Part shown: positions 35,849 through 46,380 of the stretch, in pieces | Numbering within the stretch: position 1 is the first letter of the stretch | How the letters are laid out: every line of letters starts with the position of its first letter | DNA from: Orobanche coerulescens | Lineage: Eukaryota; Streptophyta; Magnoliopsida; Lamiales; Orobanchaceae | DNA: 64,000 nucleotides | Assembly: GCA_033398695.1 (NCBI GenBank) | Contig: CM065802.1 | Span: 140,974,096 to 141,038,095, forward strand | Direction: 5' to 3' | Notes under the pieces: generated by a model | Database searches by the model: none | Seen by the model: only the letters and a program-made list of their open reading frames with translations | Told to the model about the DNA's origin: nothing | Made by a program: the position numbers and the translations under genes

Positions 35849-36161
35849 CGTCTGATAATTCGATTATAATTTTACACAAGATAAAACACATCGAATTTTT
35901 CAAAAAATACAAGGAAAAATAAAGTCTTATACTACCAATGGATTTTCTCGTGGAAAAAACTTATACATGCCTCAAAATCGGGCCAAATTACCAAAAACGC
36001 GTAAATAAAATAAAATGTCACATAGCCATGATGATTGGACCATATTCACCTACAAGACAATTTATAGAAAAAATATTCCAAATACCATACCATATGAATA
36101 TTTAAATTGCTAGCATATGAATCACCAAATTAATTCAATTGAACAGAACCTAAAGACCAGA

Positions 36162-36172
36162 CTCTGATACCA
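36162..36172 (-). other. Primer binding site, copia-1
   Basis: Minus strand TGGTATCAGAG, two bases inside the LTR that begins at 36175. Confidence 0.85.
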
Positions 36173-36174
36173 AT

Positions 36175-36710
36175 TGTTGGAATATAAAACGCAGCGGAAG
36201 CGATATTGAATTTAGAGGTTTGTTTGGTTTTATAAACTAACCAACATAAATAGCAGATCTATTTAGGCTTTCCAGTTAATTAATTAAACAGATTAATAAA
36301 CAATTTAAATACACATATTTACGCAGTATAATTGATAATTCATACCTTTGAAGCGAAGTGGTAGAAAATCTATTTGGGTCGATCGAACTCCTCCTCGTAC
36401 TCCTCCTTGATCTTCTTGTATTTCTACCTCAAGATCTTCTAGAGTATGTCCCGCCTAAGATCCAGATGTTGTTTGGGCAACAATCTACCGGATCAAAACT
36501 TGGACTGTAGTATGGGATCGACCAAATTTCTCCAAGAAATACCTCACAAATTTTCTCTCTATTTTTATTGAATATTTGTGTATTTAGAAAAATATTATAT
36601 TAGCTAAATTATGGAATCCAAGACACAAGTCAAGATCCACAATTAAATACAAAATAGAAAAAAAAATCAGAAATTCTTGTTCAAGAAGAGTGTAAAAATC
36701 ATCCAACACT
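36175..36710 (-). repeat. Copia-1 5' LTR, truncated to 536 bp
   Basis: Matches 11355-11900 closely, then similarity stops at about 36710 in 'ccaacac', where gypsy B gag sequence begins. About 940 bp of the LTR are missing. Confidence 0.85.
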
Positions 36711-36711
36711 A

Positions 36712-37964
36712 ATGTACCTGATGCAACAACGGTGTTTTGATTGTATGACCTCCTCATCTCGTAAAGGCGCGGAGGAATGGACCCAGCACTAGACGCCTCT
36801 CTTTTCCCAACATTCTGCTGCTGGAATCCACTTTGTTGTGTCTGGTTCACACTTGCCTCTTTCAGAACCGGTGCAGGAGTGCGAGTACCAATAGATCTAG
36901 TCACATTTCCACAAAAAGTCGCACGATGGCCTTCTTGTCCGCACTCGAAACAGGTCACAGAAGGTGCGTAGCAATCACGCCAGACATGCCCTGATTTACC
37001 ACAGTTATAACATTTCTTCGCTGCGTCTGAAACTGTTGATGCTGTCCGGAACTTCTTTCCGCCTCGGGAAGGATGCGGAGGTCTCCTAGATGAATGAAAT
37101 GAAGACTGGCCCTTGTGGGGCCCACCACTCTTGTTCTCCGAGAAGTTGCCAGACACTTTATGCTTCTTTGCCTCCGTCGATTTCTCCACCGCTGCCTCTT
37201 TCATGTCGTAGGCCAATGCTTTATCCTGATACTGTCGCAAGGTAGCACATTCAAATACGGACATATATTGCTGAATCTCGGGTTTCATCCGCATGTCTAA
37301 ATGGAAAATCCTTTCTGCCTCGGTCCTGACCAAGTGTCGCACACAGCTGGTGATTAAAAGTCTTGATTATATTTGTCACAGATGCCTCCGAACTCTGTGG
37401 GGAGAAAAACTCTCGGACTCTAGCCTCTATAACGGGACGAGGACAATATTGTGCTTCCATCATTAATCTGAATTCCGTCCAGTCAGCATTATGATCCTCA
37501 GGTCGAACAGCCTCCCACCAGTCGAAAGCTTCCCCGGTCAGAAAATACTGGGCGATAGGAACTTTTTGGTCATCGGGATAGTTGATCCCCGCAAATATCT
37601 TCTCCAATTCCTTCATCCAGTGATCCCAAGTAGTCATCTCAGCAGAACCGTCAAATTTTGGCGGGTGCAATTTTACCACCTCCATAAGCCACTTGTCTCC
37701 CCGATTATCCTCGTTACGCTGCTGGCCCATCGCGGTCTGCATGCGGTCAACCACTTGAGCGAACTGGTTCATCTGAGCGACCACCTGCTGAAGCACCCCT
37801 GGCATGTTAGGGTTTGCGTTATCATTCGCTGATCCCTGTTGTCCTCTAGAATGGGAATCGGTTCGACTAGCCGATAATTATGGAGTAGTCGCCGAATCCT
37901 CTTGTCTTGCATTACCATGTCCGCGTCCACGACCGCGTCCGCGTCCACGACCTCCCCTAAACAT
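36712..37964 (-). pseudogene. gag: Gypsy B gag
   Basis: Starts MFRGGRGRGRGRGRG (ATG at 37964). The capsid core has KLHPPKFDGSAEMTTWDHWM and KVPIAQYFLTGEAFDWWEAV. After a frame break near 37330 comes ECATLRQYQDKALAYDMKEA, then two CCHC knuckles, CYNCGKSGHVWRDC and CFECGQEGHRATFC. One stop occurs near 37878. Otherwise this is the clearest gypsy gag in the window and a template for recognising the decayed C gag. The end is cut at the copia-1 junction. Confidence 0.87.
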
Positions 37965-38208
37965 ACTGTAAATATAATTACTCAATATCCAGGGCAAAAT
38001 TTTCTAAAAGAAAGTCCGTCAATATTCACAAAACAGAAATTAATTAAAACGGTAGTATAAGAGATTAGGAGACTTACAACCAAGGTCCACATGACGACGC
38101 TGGCTGAGCAGTGATGTTACAAATGACCCATAAATCAAATAACGTAAACGGACCCAACTAAACCTGACTGCCAAGATATCCATGAATCTTAGCTCCGATA
38201 CCATATTC
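37965..38208 (-). other. Gypsy B leader and PBS
   Basis: The untranslated leader between gag and the LTR ends with TGGTATCGGAGC on minus (38192-38203), a one-base variant of the initiator Met-tRNA site and the same variant as in copia-2. Confidence 0.7.
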
Positions 38209-38689
38209 TATAACACCCCGAGATATTCGGAATAATTACAATGCCGTAAACCCCTTTTATAAGAGTTTACAAGGCTAATTTAAAAAAATATAGAAATAAT
38301 ATAACAGTACCATAAAAATTCAAAATACAAAAGCAGTTCGAACAGTTCAAATGAGTCCATTATTACAACCGTCTCAAAACATCAATAAGACATGCGTACT
38401 CGAGTACTGAAAGTAAACCAGAAAGACAAGGTAACGACAATTAACATCACTGAGCCCCTTCGTCGTCATGTCGGTACTGTGGCTGTTTCCCCACTCCTCG
38501 GCTACCTGAACACCAAAACAAATGTCCACCCCCGAAGGGGTTATCAAAACGATGCTAGTACAAGTATCATAATACACAAATCGAATATGCAACAACAATG
38601 CATAATAAAACACACAATATGGACTTCCGCTACCGGAATCCAACAATGCGAATCTACATGATTCCATCAACATAACAAAGGGTAGTCCA

Positions 38690-38855
38690 ACGGTCCAGTG
38701 CCCTCAGTATAGATCCCCATGATGATCCCGTCGGACCAATTCATGGTGGAAAACCCATCCAACGATCCAGCGCCCTCAGCATAGATCCCCATGATGATCC
38801 CGTCGGACCAACGCATAGTGGACATCCGATCCAGCGCCCTCAACATAGATCACGT
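38690..38855. repeat. Minisatellite in gypsy B LTR
   Basis: Two full units and one partial unit of about 65 bp, containing CAGCGCCCTCAGCATAGATC and GATGATCCCGTCGGACCA. Confidence 0.85.
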
Positions 38856-40065
38856 GGTCTCACAGGATCAACACAACATACATGAACACAACTATGCATA
38901 CACATATGCAAAAATCGATATGTCCATCCACATGAACATAAAATCAATCAATAACAATATAATGACAATTCAACTGGAATAACCTCATGTCCAACAACAT
39001 GAATAACAATATGTATTATCAAAATCCTCAATATTAAACCAATATTCAAAATACGATACTTGCCTTAGAAATGGCGATAAGGGTTGCTACTACGAAAAAG
39101 AAATCTTCAACCAGCTCGAAGAACTCTCACTCGATCAATCCACCAAAACCCGAACCTTCAATGAACAATAACACCGGTATAACTAACGTTTATGGATAAT
39201 CGTTTTAATCATCATAAGAACATCAAAAGGGCATAATATCCCCAATCATACAAGCTTACTAATCTGCCCTATACCATTTCAGAGTTGAATCAACATTAGG
39301 ATACTAACCCGACAAAAGCTCATAGTATCCAATCTAAGATCAAATGCATCATACGGTCGGATTCTTTAATATACCACAAGATAATTCTTCTTACAATGAT
39401 TCTAATCATACTCTTCATTAATCCAAAGCAGCAAGATATCGGAATTACCCCAAAGAACACCGTAAGAACTTATTTACTAGGTTTACTTGATTATCATCTT
39501 CTTCTTCAAGGAAATAAATCCTAAGTTCAATCCATTAAATGTCCCAATACGCATTATTTCATCATGTAATACGTAAGAACTTGATAATATCCATAAACTT
39601 GCCATAATCAGGTTTGTAGCCTCATGATACCATGTTTAGGAGTCCAAACACTACAAGGTTCGATTAATATTCTAAACAACGAAGAAGAGCCGAAACATAA
39701 CCGAAATTATACTTCTAACAACATGATGTTCGAATATGCTTGAATATAACTGAATTGATAATCTCAAGACATGCTCAAAACATCCCTAAGAATACGTAAT
39801 CCAGTTGGTGAAGAATCACCTACCTCAAAATGGTGAAGAACAAGGAGAAACTTGAAGAAACTCAACACCGAGAGCTTGAACACCAATCCCCAATGGTCTA
39901 TGATCTTCAAACTCGAGCTAGGATGATGATATGAGAGGTATATGGTGAGGGATAATCTTCAGAGCATGAAAATCGGCCAAGGTAGAAGTTAGAAATGAAG
40001 TGGGGTTCGAGTTCAATAAATAGAATTATGAGCCATTACATACATTACCAGAAGTCTATTACGTA

Positions 40066-40432
40066 CGTAACCTTATTAGCGTACGCTATACTCGAATATT
40101 AGCGTACGTTAACGTCTGGCCAGAGCTCACTGGACTGTTTCTGGTATTGGCTTACCTACGTTAGCTTAAAAGTTTTACGTATGTAACAACTATAACCTTA
40201 GCGTACGTTAGAACTACCCCTTAGCGTACGTTAAGTCCGTTGACTTGCATAGCTGGAAAGCCGTCCAGATTCATGCGAGTGATCTCCTCGCATCTTCGTC
40301 AGGCACCACACGCCGACCCTTGTCTGATTCCGAGTTGACTATGTTTACATACGTTAAGCTACACCTGTAACGTACGTTATACGACAGTCGTAGCGTACGT
40401 TATGGTCATCCTTTAGCATACGTTAAGACGTG
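40066..40432. promoter_or_regulatory. Palindrome array, gypsy B type (TTAGCGTACGCTA)
   Basis: About ten copies with core CGTACG (ttagcgtacgctata, ttagcgtacgttaac, taacgtacgttat). Some have decayed to acatacgttaag. They lie upstream of the TATA-like sequence on minus, as in A and C, but the core is CGTACG rather than CGTGCG. Confidence 0.6.
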
Positions 40433-40578
40433 CAGGATTATGCATGAATGCATGGGAAAGGAATATAAAAATGTAGGGATACGAATACGGGAAACTGATC
40501 ATCGATCAATATGTCATAAAGTCGAATCTTACAAGATCGAATACAGGATAAATACACATTAATTATCCGGGCATTACA

Positions 40579-40747
40579 CTACACTACAATGAACCAAAAC
40601 TCACGCAACGATCCGAATCACAACCAAACACGTGTCAAAACAGTGTACACCCAAACATGGCACACGATCCCAAAGACATGGACAACAACCATCCGCTAAA
40701 CTGTAGAAAAATTCAACAAAACCAGAACGAAGATCTCGGGTATTACA
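40579..40747 (-). repeat. Element C, LTR 3, terminal 169 bp
   Basis: 'ctacactacaatgaaccaaaactcacg' onwards matches 825-993, ending ...gggtattaca. Low-copy sequence follows, so this is the right end of the C array and its outer boundary in the chromosome. Confidence 0.85.
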
Positions 40748-41881
40748 CACATGAGGAACAGAGCTATAACCATATGAAGTCACAAAGAATAAATTCTGGA
40801 TAATTTGAGCCCAAATTGGATCGGGTTGACAGTGGTGATTTTCTCTCTTTTTTTACTTAATTCTTACTTTTACTTTTTTTAATCAAGTCTTGAATGATCT
40901 TGATAGGAAATAATTAGGAAGTTTGTCCCTTTTTTTTTTTTTACCATTTTTGTGGATATATCTTCCATAGTTATTCTTGTTGATTTTTATTATTTCTTTA
41001 TTAGGTCATAAATGGTCTTGGTCATTCTGGGAAATAAGTTGGATGTTTCGTTTTTTAGTTTTATATTGTAATAGTTGTAGTATTTATTGCTATAAATATC
41101 TATCATCTGCATTTGTAAGAAACACCAAAGAAAAATAAAATCTTATTTTGTTGAGTGTGTCTCCAAAACATCAGTTGTGTGATTCAATTACTTATCAAGT
41201 TTCAAAACCTTATTTAGTATTTGAAGTCCACTCTTTCCGGGTTGGTATAGCATGTCGTATAGAGGTTCGAAAATAATACCCTTTTGCTTATTTTGAAAAC
41301 ATCATGTGATCTTAATCCATCTAGTGGTGTGGGTTACCCAACGTGTCGTAAGGGCATCATGAGCTTGGTGGCTTTATTACCTTAAAGGCCCAAGTTTTGA
41401 GGCAGTTGGTTCATTCATGTTACGATTGTTGTAGCTGGTATTACGGCCGTATATGTGAGTTTGAGCTCGATCCAACTTCAAGTAGGCCATTTACCACCCT
41501 AAGCTTCCACCGATACGACCGTAAGGTGTGTCTGTTGTGGCTGTCCTCTTAGTTACAGCCGTAACTTGGAGTCTATATAACCTGCGCAATAGATTTTTCT
41601 GCGCAGTTTTCTCATTTTTCCTCATTTGGTGACTACAATGATTTATTGGTTGAGGGTTCGAGTATATATTGACTATGGTATTTGGATTGTAAATCCATAT
41701 CCCATTTCGTTTAAATTGAATCTGATTTTGGTGTTCTTGGGAACTAATGAACCTTAAATGTTCGATTAATCATTTCAAGGGGCTTCTATTCTGGTTTTGA
41801 GTCATTTTTCATCCTTATTGATTATTGTATTCATAATGATTATTGTATTGTTGCTCTTCGTTGCAGTCGGAGGTTTCAGTT
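40748..41881. other. AT-rich low-copy stretch, possible old LTR remnants
   Basis: No coding sequence recognised. A diverged ~60-bp block occurs twice (about 40880-40945 and 41000-41060). TATAAATATC at about 41090 followed by gaaaaataaaatctt looks like a copia LTR promoter and end. At 41439-41567 there are three palindrome-like TTACGGCCGTA variants, then TCTATATAAC (41571) on plus. Insufficient for a firm element call. Confidence 0.4.
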
Positions 41882-43197
41882 GTAACACCATGAATATTCT
41901 ATCTAAAGTATTATTATTAATATTCAAAATTTACGGAAGCAAGTCAAGAATAAGATACAAGACTTTTAAATAAAATGGCTCAATCCTTTTTAAATCATCG
42001 AGAACGTAAACAAGAAATTGTTAATCCCAAGCACACTCAAAATCTCAACAACAATTCTCCAAATATAATATTAATAAGTAAAATAAATATGTATCAAAGC
42101 CTAGCTATTTAAAATTTCTATATATGAATTCTTGACTCTTAGCACCGCCTAAAACCTTCATGCTGCTCTAAGCTTACTGATCTGAAAAATATTTTCCAAA
42201 AAAATTGGGTTGAGCAATCTTAAAACGTACTCAGCGGTGGGGATATAAAATTCTTTTGTTACCAGTCCCAACATATAATATCAAATGAAAACGTGTAATA
42301 AACATTATTCTATCTAGACAAGAAAGTTTAGGCGTCAAGGCTGATATGGGATTTAACATTTCTATTCTAGATTCACAAGACTCGTTAGGCGTTAAGAGAA
42401 TCGTAGAACATATTATTTCATTATTTTGGATTCACAAGACTCTTTGTGTCAAGGAAATCACAGAACACATTCATTTTTATCATTGTGCACAGGACAATCA
42501 TTCATCCCCATCTGACCGCACAAGACTTTTTTGGCGTCAAGACTTTATGAAATGTAAATATATATATATATATATATCACTTATCATTACATTTCATAAA
42601 TGATAAATATGTTGGACTTCGTAAAATAATTCAAATATTTCGTACCTTAACTTGCGCAGCACGAATAAAATTAAAATATGAGTAAAGCTTTGCCTACATG
42701 GCAAAATATATTTTGAGTCGAAGAAAAATTTTCACCCACATGGCATAGAACATATTTGACTTAAAGGAGGTTTTATCCACCTTAAAATGCAGAGTCCTGA
42801 CTCGTCTGATGCTCGTAGTGGATTGGCCCAGTTCCTCAAAGTCTGCTTTGTTATCTACAGATAAATCTAGTAATAATTTATGAGTAGATAATTTAAATAA
42901 TAAAAATAATAATTTAATGATTGGCATTTACGAATTAAGTAACATGAATTTTGATTCGAGGGTTGATGTCTAAATCGGATTGTTATGAAATAATAGAAAA
43001 TAATGTGGCTAATTTATAATTTATTACAATTTAATTTCGGGCTGAATTTAAATATAATTAACATTGAATTGAGGTTAATCAGCAAAATCAGAAAGCTGGG
43101 GACTGGGTGGAACAAAATTAAAAGTCAGGGCGTTAATTGAATAATCGGGAAAATTAGGGATATATATCCCTACATAGGAGTCGGCCGACATCCCTTA
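41882..43197 (-). repeat. Probable gypsy LTR F (solo or truncated)
   Basis: Begins TGTAACACCATGAATATTC, close to the LTR starts of A and D. It contains four diverged units around CAAGACTCGTTAGGCGTTAAG (42318-42545), at the place where A, B, C and D carry minisatellites. A TATA stretch lies in a perfect palindrome AGGGATATATATCCCT (about 43156-43171). No internal region follows; a hAT/MULE nest interrupts it and I could not find its far end. A (TA)n run lies at 42558-42576. Confidence 0.55.
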
Positions 43198-43207
43198 TTT
43201 CTAGAGG
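43198..43207. repeat. Target duplication of the MULE (left)
   Basis: TTTCTAGAGG, repeated at 46377-46386 beyond the right end. Nine to eleven bases is typical for Mutator-like elements. Confidence 0.85.
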
Positions 43208-43406
43208 GGTATTACTAAACACCGCCCAAAATTACTAGACATCGCCCTATAATATTACCTTTTTGTCCATTTCACAATCTTTCATTATTTCTACCCAACA
43301 CACCAACACACAAGTTTTTCGAATTGAAATCTAGAAACAATTTTTCATTTATTCTACAGAATACACAATCAAATATATATCGTCAATATCATCGACAACT
43401 ACGAAA

Positions 43407-44284
43407 ATGGACGAGAATTCACATCTGGAGGTAATTTTTCGGAGAAAATGACGCAGACGTCTGAATATTCTGCCTGTTCCATGGTACAGGCGTCCACAGA
43501 TTCCGCCTAGACCATGGCACAGGCGTCTGCTACAGACGCTCCGTCCTAGGTCTAGGCGTCTAAACCAGGCGCCTGAACCATGGTCTGGACGTCCGATTCG
43601 GACGCCTGTGCCATGGCTAGGCGGCCGATTCAGAAGCTTGTACCGTGGCCAGGCGTCCAAGCCAGACGCCTCGGCCATGGTCCAGGCGCAATTTTTGGAC
43701 GCGTGGACCCTTTTTTGCATGATTTTAAATTTTAATAATAATATTATTGGTATTATTATTAGCATTCTGTCAATTAAAAATTTTAGGTTATATTGGAAGA
43801 ATTTGAAGGTGACGGCATTGATTATAGTGGTCATTTCGTTAATGACGAAATATTCGCTAGTGATTGTGATGCGATTGGTTGGGCGAAAAAAATTGCTCTT
43901 CAAATTGGTTTCGAGTTGATCATTTCGTCGTACAAGAATAAAGGAAAGACAAAGCTATTGAGATGTAACCGTGGTGAACGGTACAGAGGGGTATTAAGAG
44001 ATTTGGATGTCGCTGTTCGAAAGGACACAAAGACGAAAGCATGCAAGTGTACATTTCAGATAAAGGCCGAACAATTGCATGACTTGAGTGGTTGGATAAT
44101 CAGACCGATCTCTGGGAGTAAGGGTATGCACAATCACTCATTTATTGTATATCCGGAGGGGCATCGTCAAATCAGTGGACTGAGTAAATCGGCCAAACAA
44201 GTTGTTCGTGAGATCAGTGCTGCTCAAGCCAAGCCGTGTGCCATCTGCTCGACCACGCCCGAACCGCTTTGTCCGGTCTGGTGA
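43407..44284 (+). pseudogene. MULE transposase N-terminal (FAR1-like) part, truncated
   Basis: Proposed exon 1 at 43407-43430 (MDENSHLE, donor GGAG|GTAATT), intron 43431-43786 (acceptor TTTTAG), exon 2 from 43787 (VILEEFEGDGIDYSGHFVND). The product has the FAR1/MULE DNA-binding layout: IGWAKKIALQIGFELIISSY, LRCNRGERYRG, CKCTF, then MHNHSFIVYPEGHRQISGLS (C-C-H-H zinc ligands of the WRKY-GCM1 fold). After AAQAKP (about 44235) the frame runs into antisense PMD sequence and stops. The DDE catalytic domain is missing. Splice sites are inferred by eye. Confidence 0.75.
43447..43710. repeat. GC-rich imperfect repeats in transposase intron 1
   Basis: Repeats of about 25-30 bp contain GGCGTC/GACGCC next to CCATGG (for example ggacgcctgtgccatggc) in both orientations, so the stretch can fold extensively. 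The same repeat fills 45843-46070 at the other end. Confidence 0.8.
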
Positions 44285-46175
44285 TCGGGAAAGGGATGGT
44301 CTGCACATAACCGAGCTGCCGTAATGCTTGACCAGGCATGTATGGCTCGATAATATCCCGATATCGTAGCCATCCAATGAATGTGGTCCTCGAGACATCC
44401 ATCACCGGATCAGGGCCATAAGGCAACCACTGTATCTGCGTACATGTAATCAACAAATTATACAAGTTATTTTTAAATGAATTGTGAGATTGTTAGAAGG
44501 AATCGTTATACCTCTGCGGCTGTCAACTGATCAATGCGGCGACGCAAAGACTGGAGTCGGTGCTCGTCCTTACCCTCGGGCTGGACACTCCATGTAGAAG
44601 CTCGAGGCTACGTGGAGTCAACAATCATACGCTCTCGGTGAGGTCGAAAGCAGGGAAAATACTCATAAATCCAAGCCTGAACGAGGGTAAGACATCCACA
44701 AATACCCATGGAGTCGCCGCGACTAGCGATACCGAGCTGACGGTACATGAAAGCCAATGCAGCCGAACCCCATGAATACTGACCGGTCGTATCCATACCG
44801 TCCCTCACCTCAGGACGGCCTAATCCGGTTACCACTCTTGTCAACAAACAAGGTGGATCCAAATAACAACCACATCCAAGCTACGGCCTGGGTGCCCTCC
44901 ACTCGACCTCCATCGCGGCATGACCTGAAAATAGAGTCCATAAGTACGCCGCCACCCCCCAGTGAGTACTAAGTAGCTCCAACCGCGATACTCCAAGAAC
45001 CTCCATCACATCCACCTGCAACTGTGTAGATGTGCTATCGGCATCAACCAATCACCCCTCGACAGGAATGCGAAGGATCTGCCACACATCATGTAACATG
45101 ATGGTCATCTCTTCGAACGGCATGTGAAAAGAGTTCGTATCGGGCTGCCACCGCTCAACGAACGCAGAAATCAACGGGGAGTCAATATGTCTGAACATGG
45201 CGTCCGTCAGGTGGGATAACCCAGTCCCACTGATCCGAATCACTAAAGAGGGTGACATCACTGAGCGCCACTGACTCAAGCTCTGACAAGCAGCAGTCCT
45301 GGTGTGACATTTCAGCAAACCTCTCATATCTCCAGTCCAGATATGCGCGGCGACATGCCCACCAAAACTCGGGATAACGCTGCCGTCGATAGGGCCACCA
45401 TGCATCTCCTCAGTAACCATCCAAGATGTGTCATCCTTTGTCCTACGTCGTTTACTACTGGTAGACCCAGAAGTGACAAACCTCTCCCCCACTCCCCTTC
45501 CGAACCCGGCACGAAAAGGAAGAAGAATCATCACCGCCCTCGTGATCATCGGCTTCATCGTGCGAATAATACTCGCTCGAATCCTCAGTACCAAAATCAG
45601 TATAAGGTACGTCCTCGAATCCCCTACGCTCTGCCTCCCGCTGTCTACGAACGGAAGCATCAACACCACGAGCTCTGGTGTGACGCGCTCCAGAACCCAT
45701 CAACTCTATGACTAGCGGCATAGATTTGCCCGCTCCTCCTCTCATCTGCATTTAGCAAACAATACAACTAATAAGTAATAATCATACAAACAATACACAT
45801 TATTAATTATTAATTGAAAATTTTATTTTTTTCCGAAAAAATGACTGGGGCGTCTGGTCTGGACGTCACGACCATGGTTCAAGCGTCCGTCACAGACGCC
45901 TACTCCAGCGGTTAGGCGTCCGATCTGGATGCCTGTGCACGGTTTGGACGTCCGACTTGGACGTCTATACCACTGTCTGCGCGTCTGCCCTGGACGCCTG
46001 CGCCATGGACAGGCGGAATCGGCGGACGCCTGTGCCATGGCCAGGCGTCATCGTCGGACGCCTGTGACAAAATAACGGTTGCGGCCTCTGTCGTGCACTC
46101 CGACACGGCGGCCGCGGCCAAAGAACCAGCAAAACGAAAAAAATTAGTTACCGGAGCTTTTCCTTTTCCGGTCAT
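44214..46175 (-). pseudogene. Plant mobile domain (PMD) gene within the MULE
   Basis: Proposed exon 1 at 46152-46175 (MTGKGKAP), intron 45746-46151, exon 2 45745-44512, intron 44436-44511 (76 bp, GT-AG), last exon to 44214. Exon 2 shows the PMD signature in order: GGPIDGSVIPSFGGHVAAHI, FVERWQPDTNSFHMPFEEMT, MLHDVWQILRIPVEG, YSWGSAALAFMYRQLGIASR, WIYEYFPCFRP. The last exon has IQWLPYGPDP and PGQALRQLGYVQTIPFPI. Frameshifts near 45525 and 44900 and in-frame stops near 45050 and 44608 break it. PMD proteins include host MAIN/MAIL factors and transposon-borne versions; this one is transposon-borne. Confidence 0.82.
45843..46070. repeat. GC-rich imperfect repeats in PMD intron 1
   Basis: Same ggcgtc...ccatgg repeat type as 43447-43710, placed symmetrically behind the first exon of the PMD gene. 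Confidence 0.8.
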
Positions 46176-46380
46176 GGCGGCAGACGGTGGCGGTGCGGCG
46201 GCGGACGGCGGTGGTGTGGCGGCGGTGCGGCTGCGGCTAGTGGGGTCTTTAAGATAGGTCGAGAGAGAAAAGTATTAAGAAATTAGGATTACAAATCTGC
46301 TTAATATGAATTAAGGGCAAAAAGGTAATATTATAGGGCGATGTCTAGTAATTTAGGGCGCTGTTTAGTAATCCAGTTTC

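Larger units (their letters stand above)
11355..36710 (-). mobile_element. Copia-1: minus-strand Ty1/copia element, nested and truncated
   Basis: Matching LTR sequences occur at 11355-12827 and 36175-36710 (both begin tgtt[c/g]gaatataaaacgcagcgg on plus). The PBS complement (ctctgatacca) lies beside the right one and a polypurine-tract complement (atctcccacttat) beside the left one. Between them, on minus, are gag, CCHC knuckle, protease, GAG-pre-integrase, integrase, RT and RNase H, in copia order with integrase before RT. Gypsy A and copia-2 are inserted in it. The right LTR stops after 536 bp and is fused to gypsy B gag. Sequence style (integrase, YV[D/N]DILLIGN) suits the Tork/Angela group. 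Confidence 0.85.
36711..40578 (-). mobile_element. Gypsy B: gag and 5' LTR of a Tekay-type element
   Basis: Minus-strand fragment with 5' LTR (38209-40578), PBS variant (gctccgatacca complement, 38192-38203), leader and gag. It ends just as protease should start (VVASGTLV). Pol and 3' LTR are gone. On its right side it sits in the C LTR: C sequence resumes at 40579 with ctacactacaatg. Gag is close to gypsy A but the LTR is a different family. Confidence 0.85.
38209..40578 (-). repeat. Gypsy B 5' LTR
   Basis: 2370 bp, tataacaccccg ... gggcattaca. Palindrome GTACTCGAGTAC at 38396-38407, the block ggggttatcaaaacgatgctagtacaag split over 38536-38563, a three-unit minisatellite (38690-38855, 'gatccccatgatgatcccgtcgg'), a TATA-like ATAAATAGA near 40015-40026 and the palindrome array 40066-40432. 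No gene. Confidence 0.88.
43208..46374. mobile_element. Mutator-like element carrying transposase N-terminus and PMD gene
   Basis: Terminal inverted repeats of about 60 bp: left ggtattactaaacaccgccc..., right complement ggattactaaacagcgccc..., sharing 'attactagacatcgccctat'. They are flanked by the 10-bp duplication TTTCTAGAGG. Inside are two convergent genes: a FAR1-like transposase N-terminus on plus from the left end and a plant mobile domain gene on minus from the right end. Each has a short first exon and an intron full of GC-rich repeats. No transposase catalytic core remains, so it is non-autonomous. It is inserted at the first bases of a hAT remnant. Confidence 0.9.

Noticed and set aside
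36777..37832. Plus-strand ORFs over gypsy B gag
   Set aside because: Shadows of the minus-strand gag, where the capsid and CCHC motifs are.
45304..45715. Plus-strand ORFs of 95-135 codons inside the MULE
   Set aside because: They are antisense to the PMD coding frame, which carries the recognisable domain signature.
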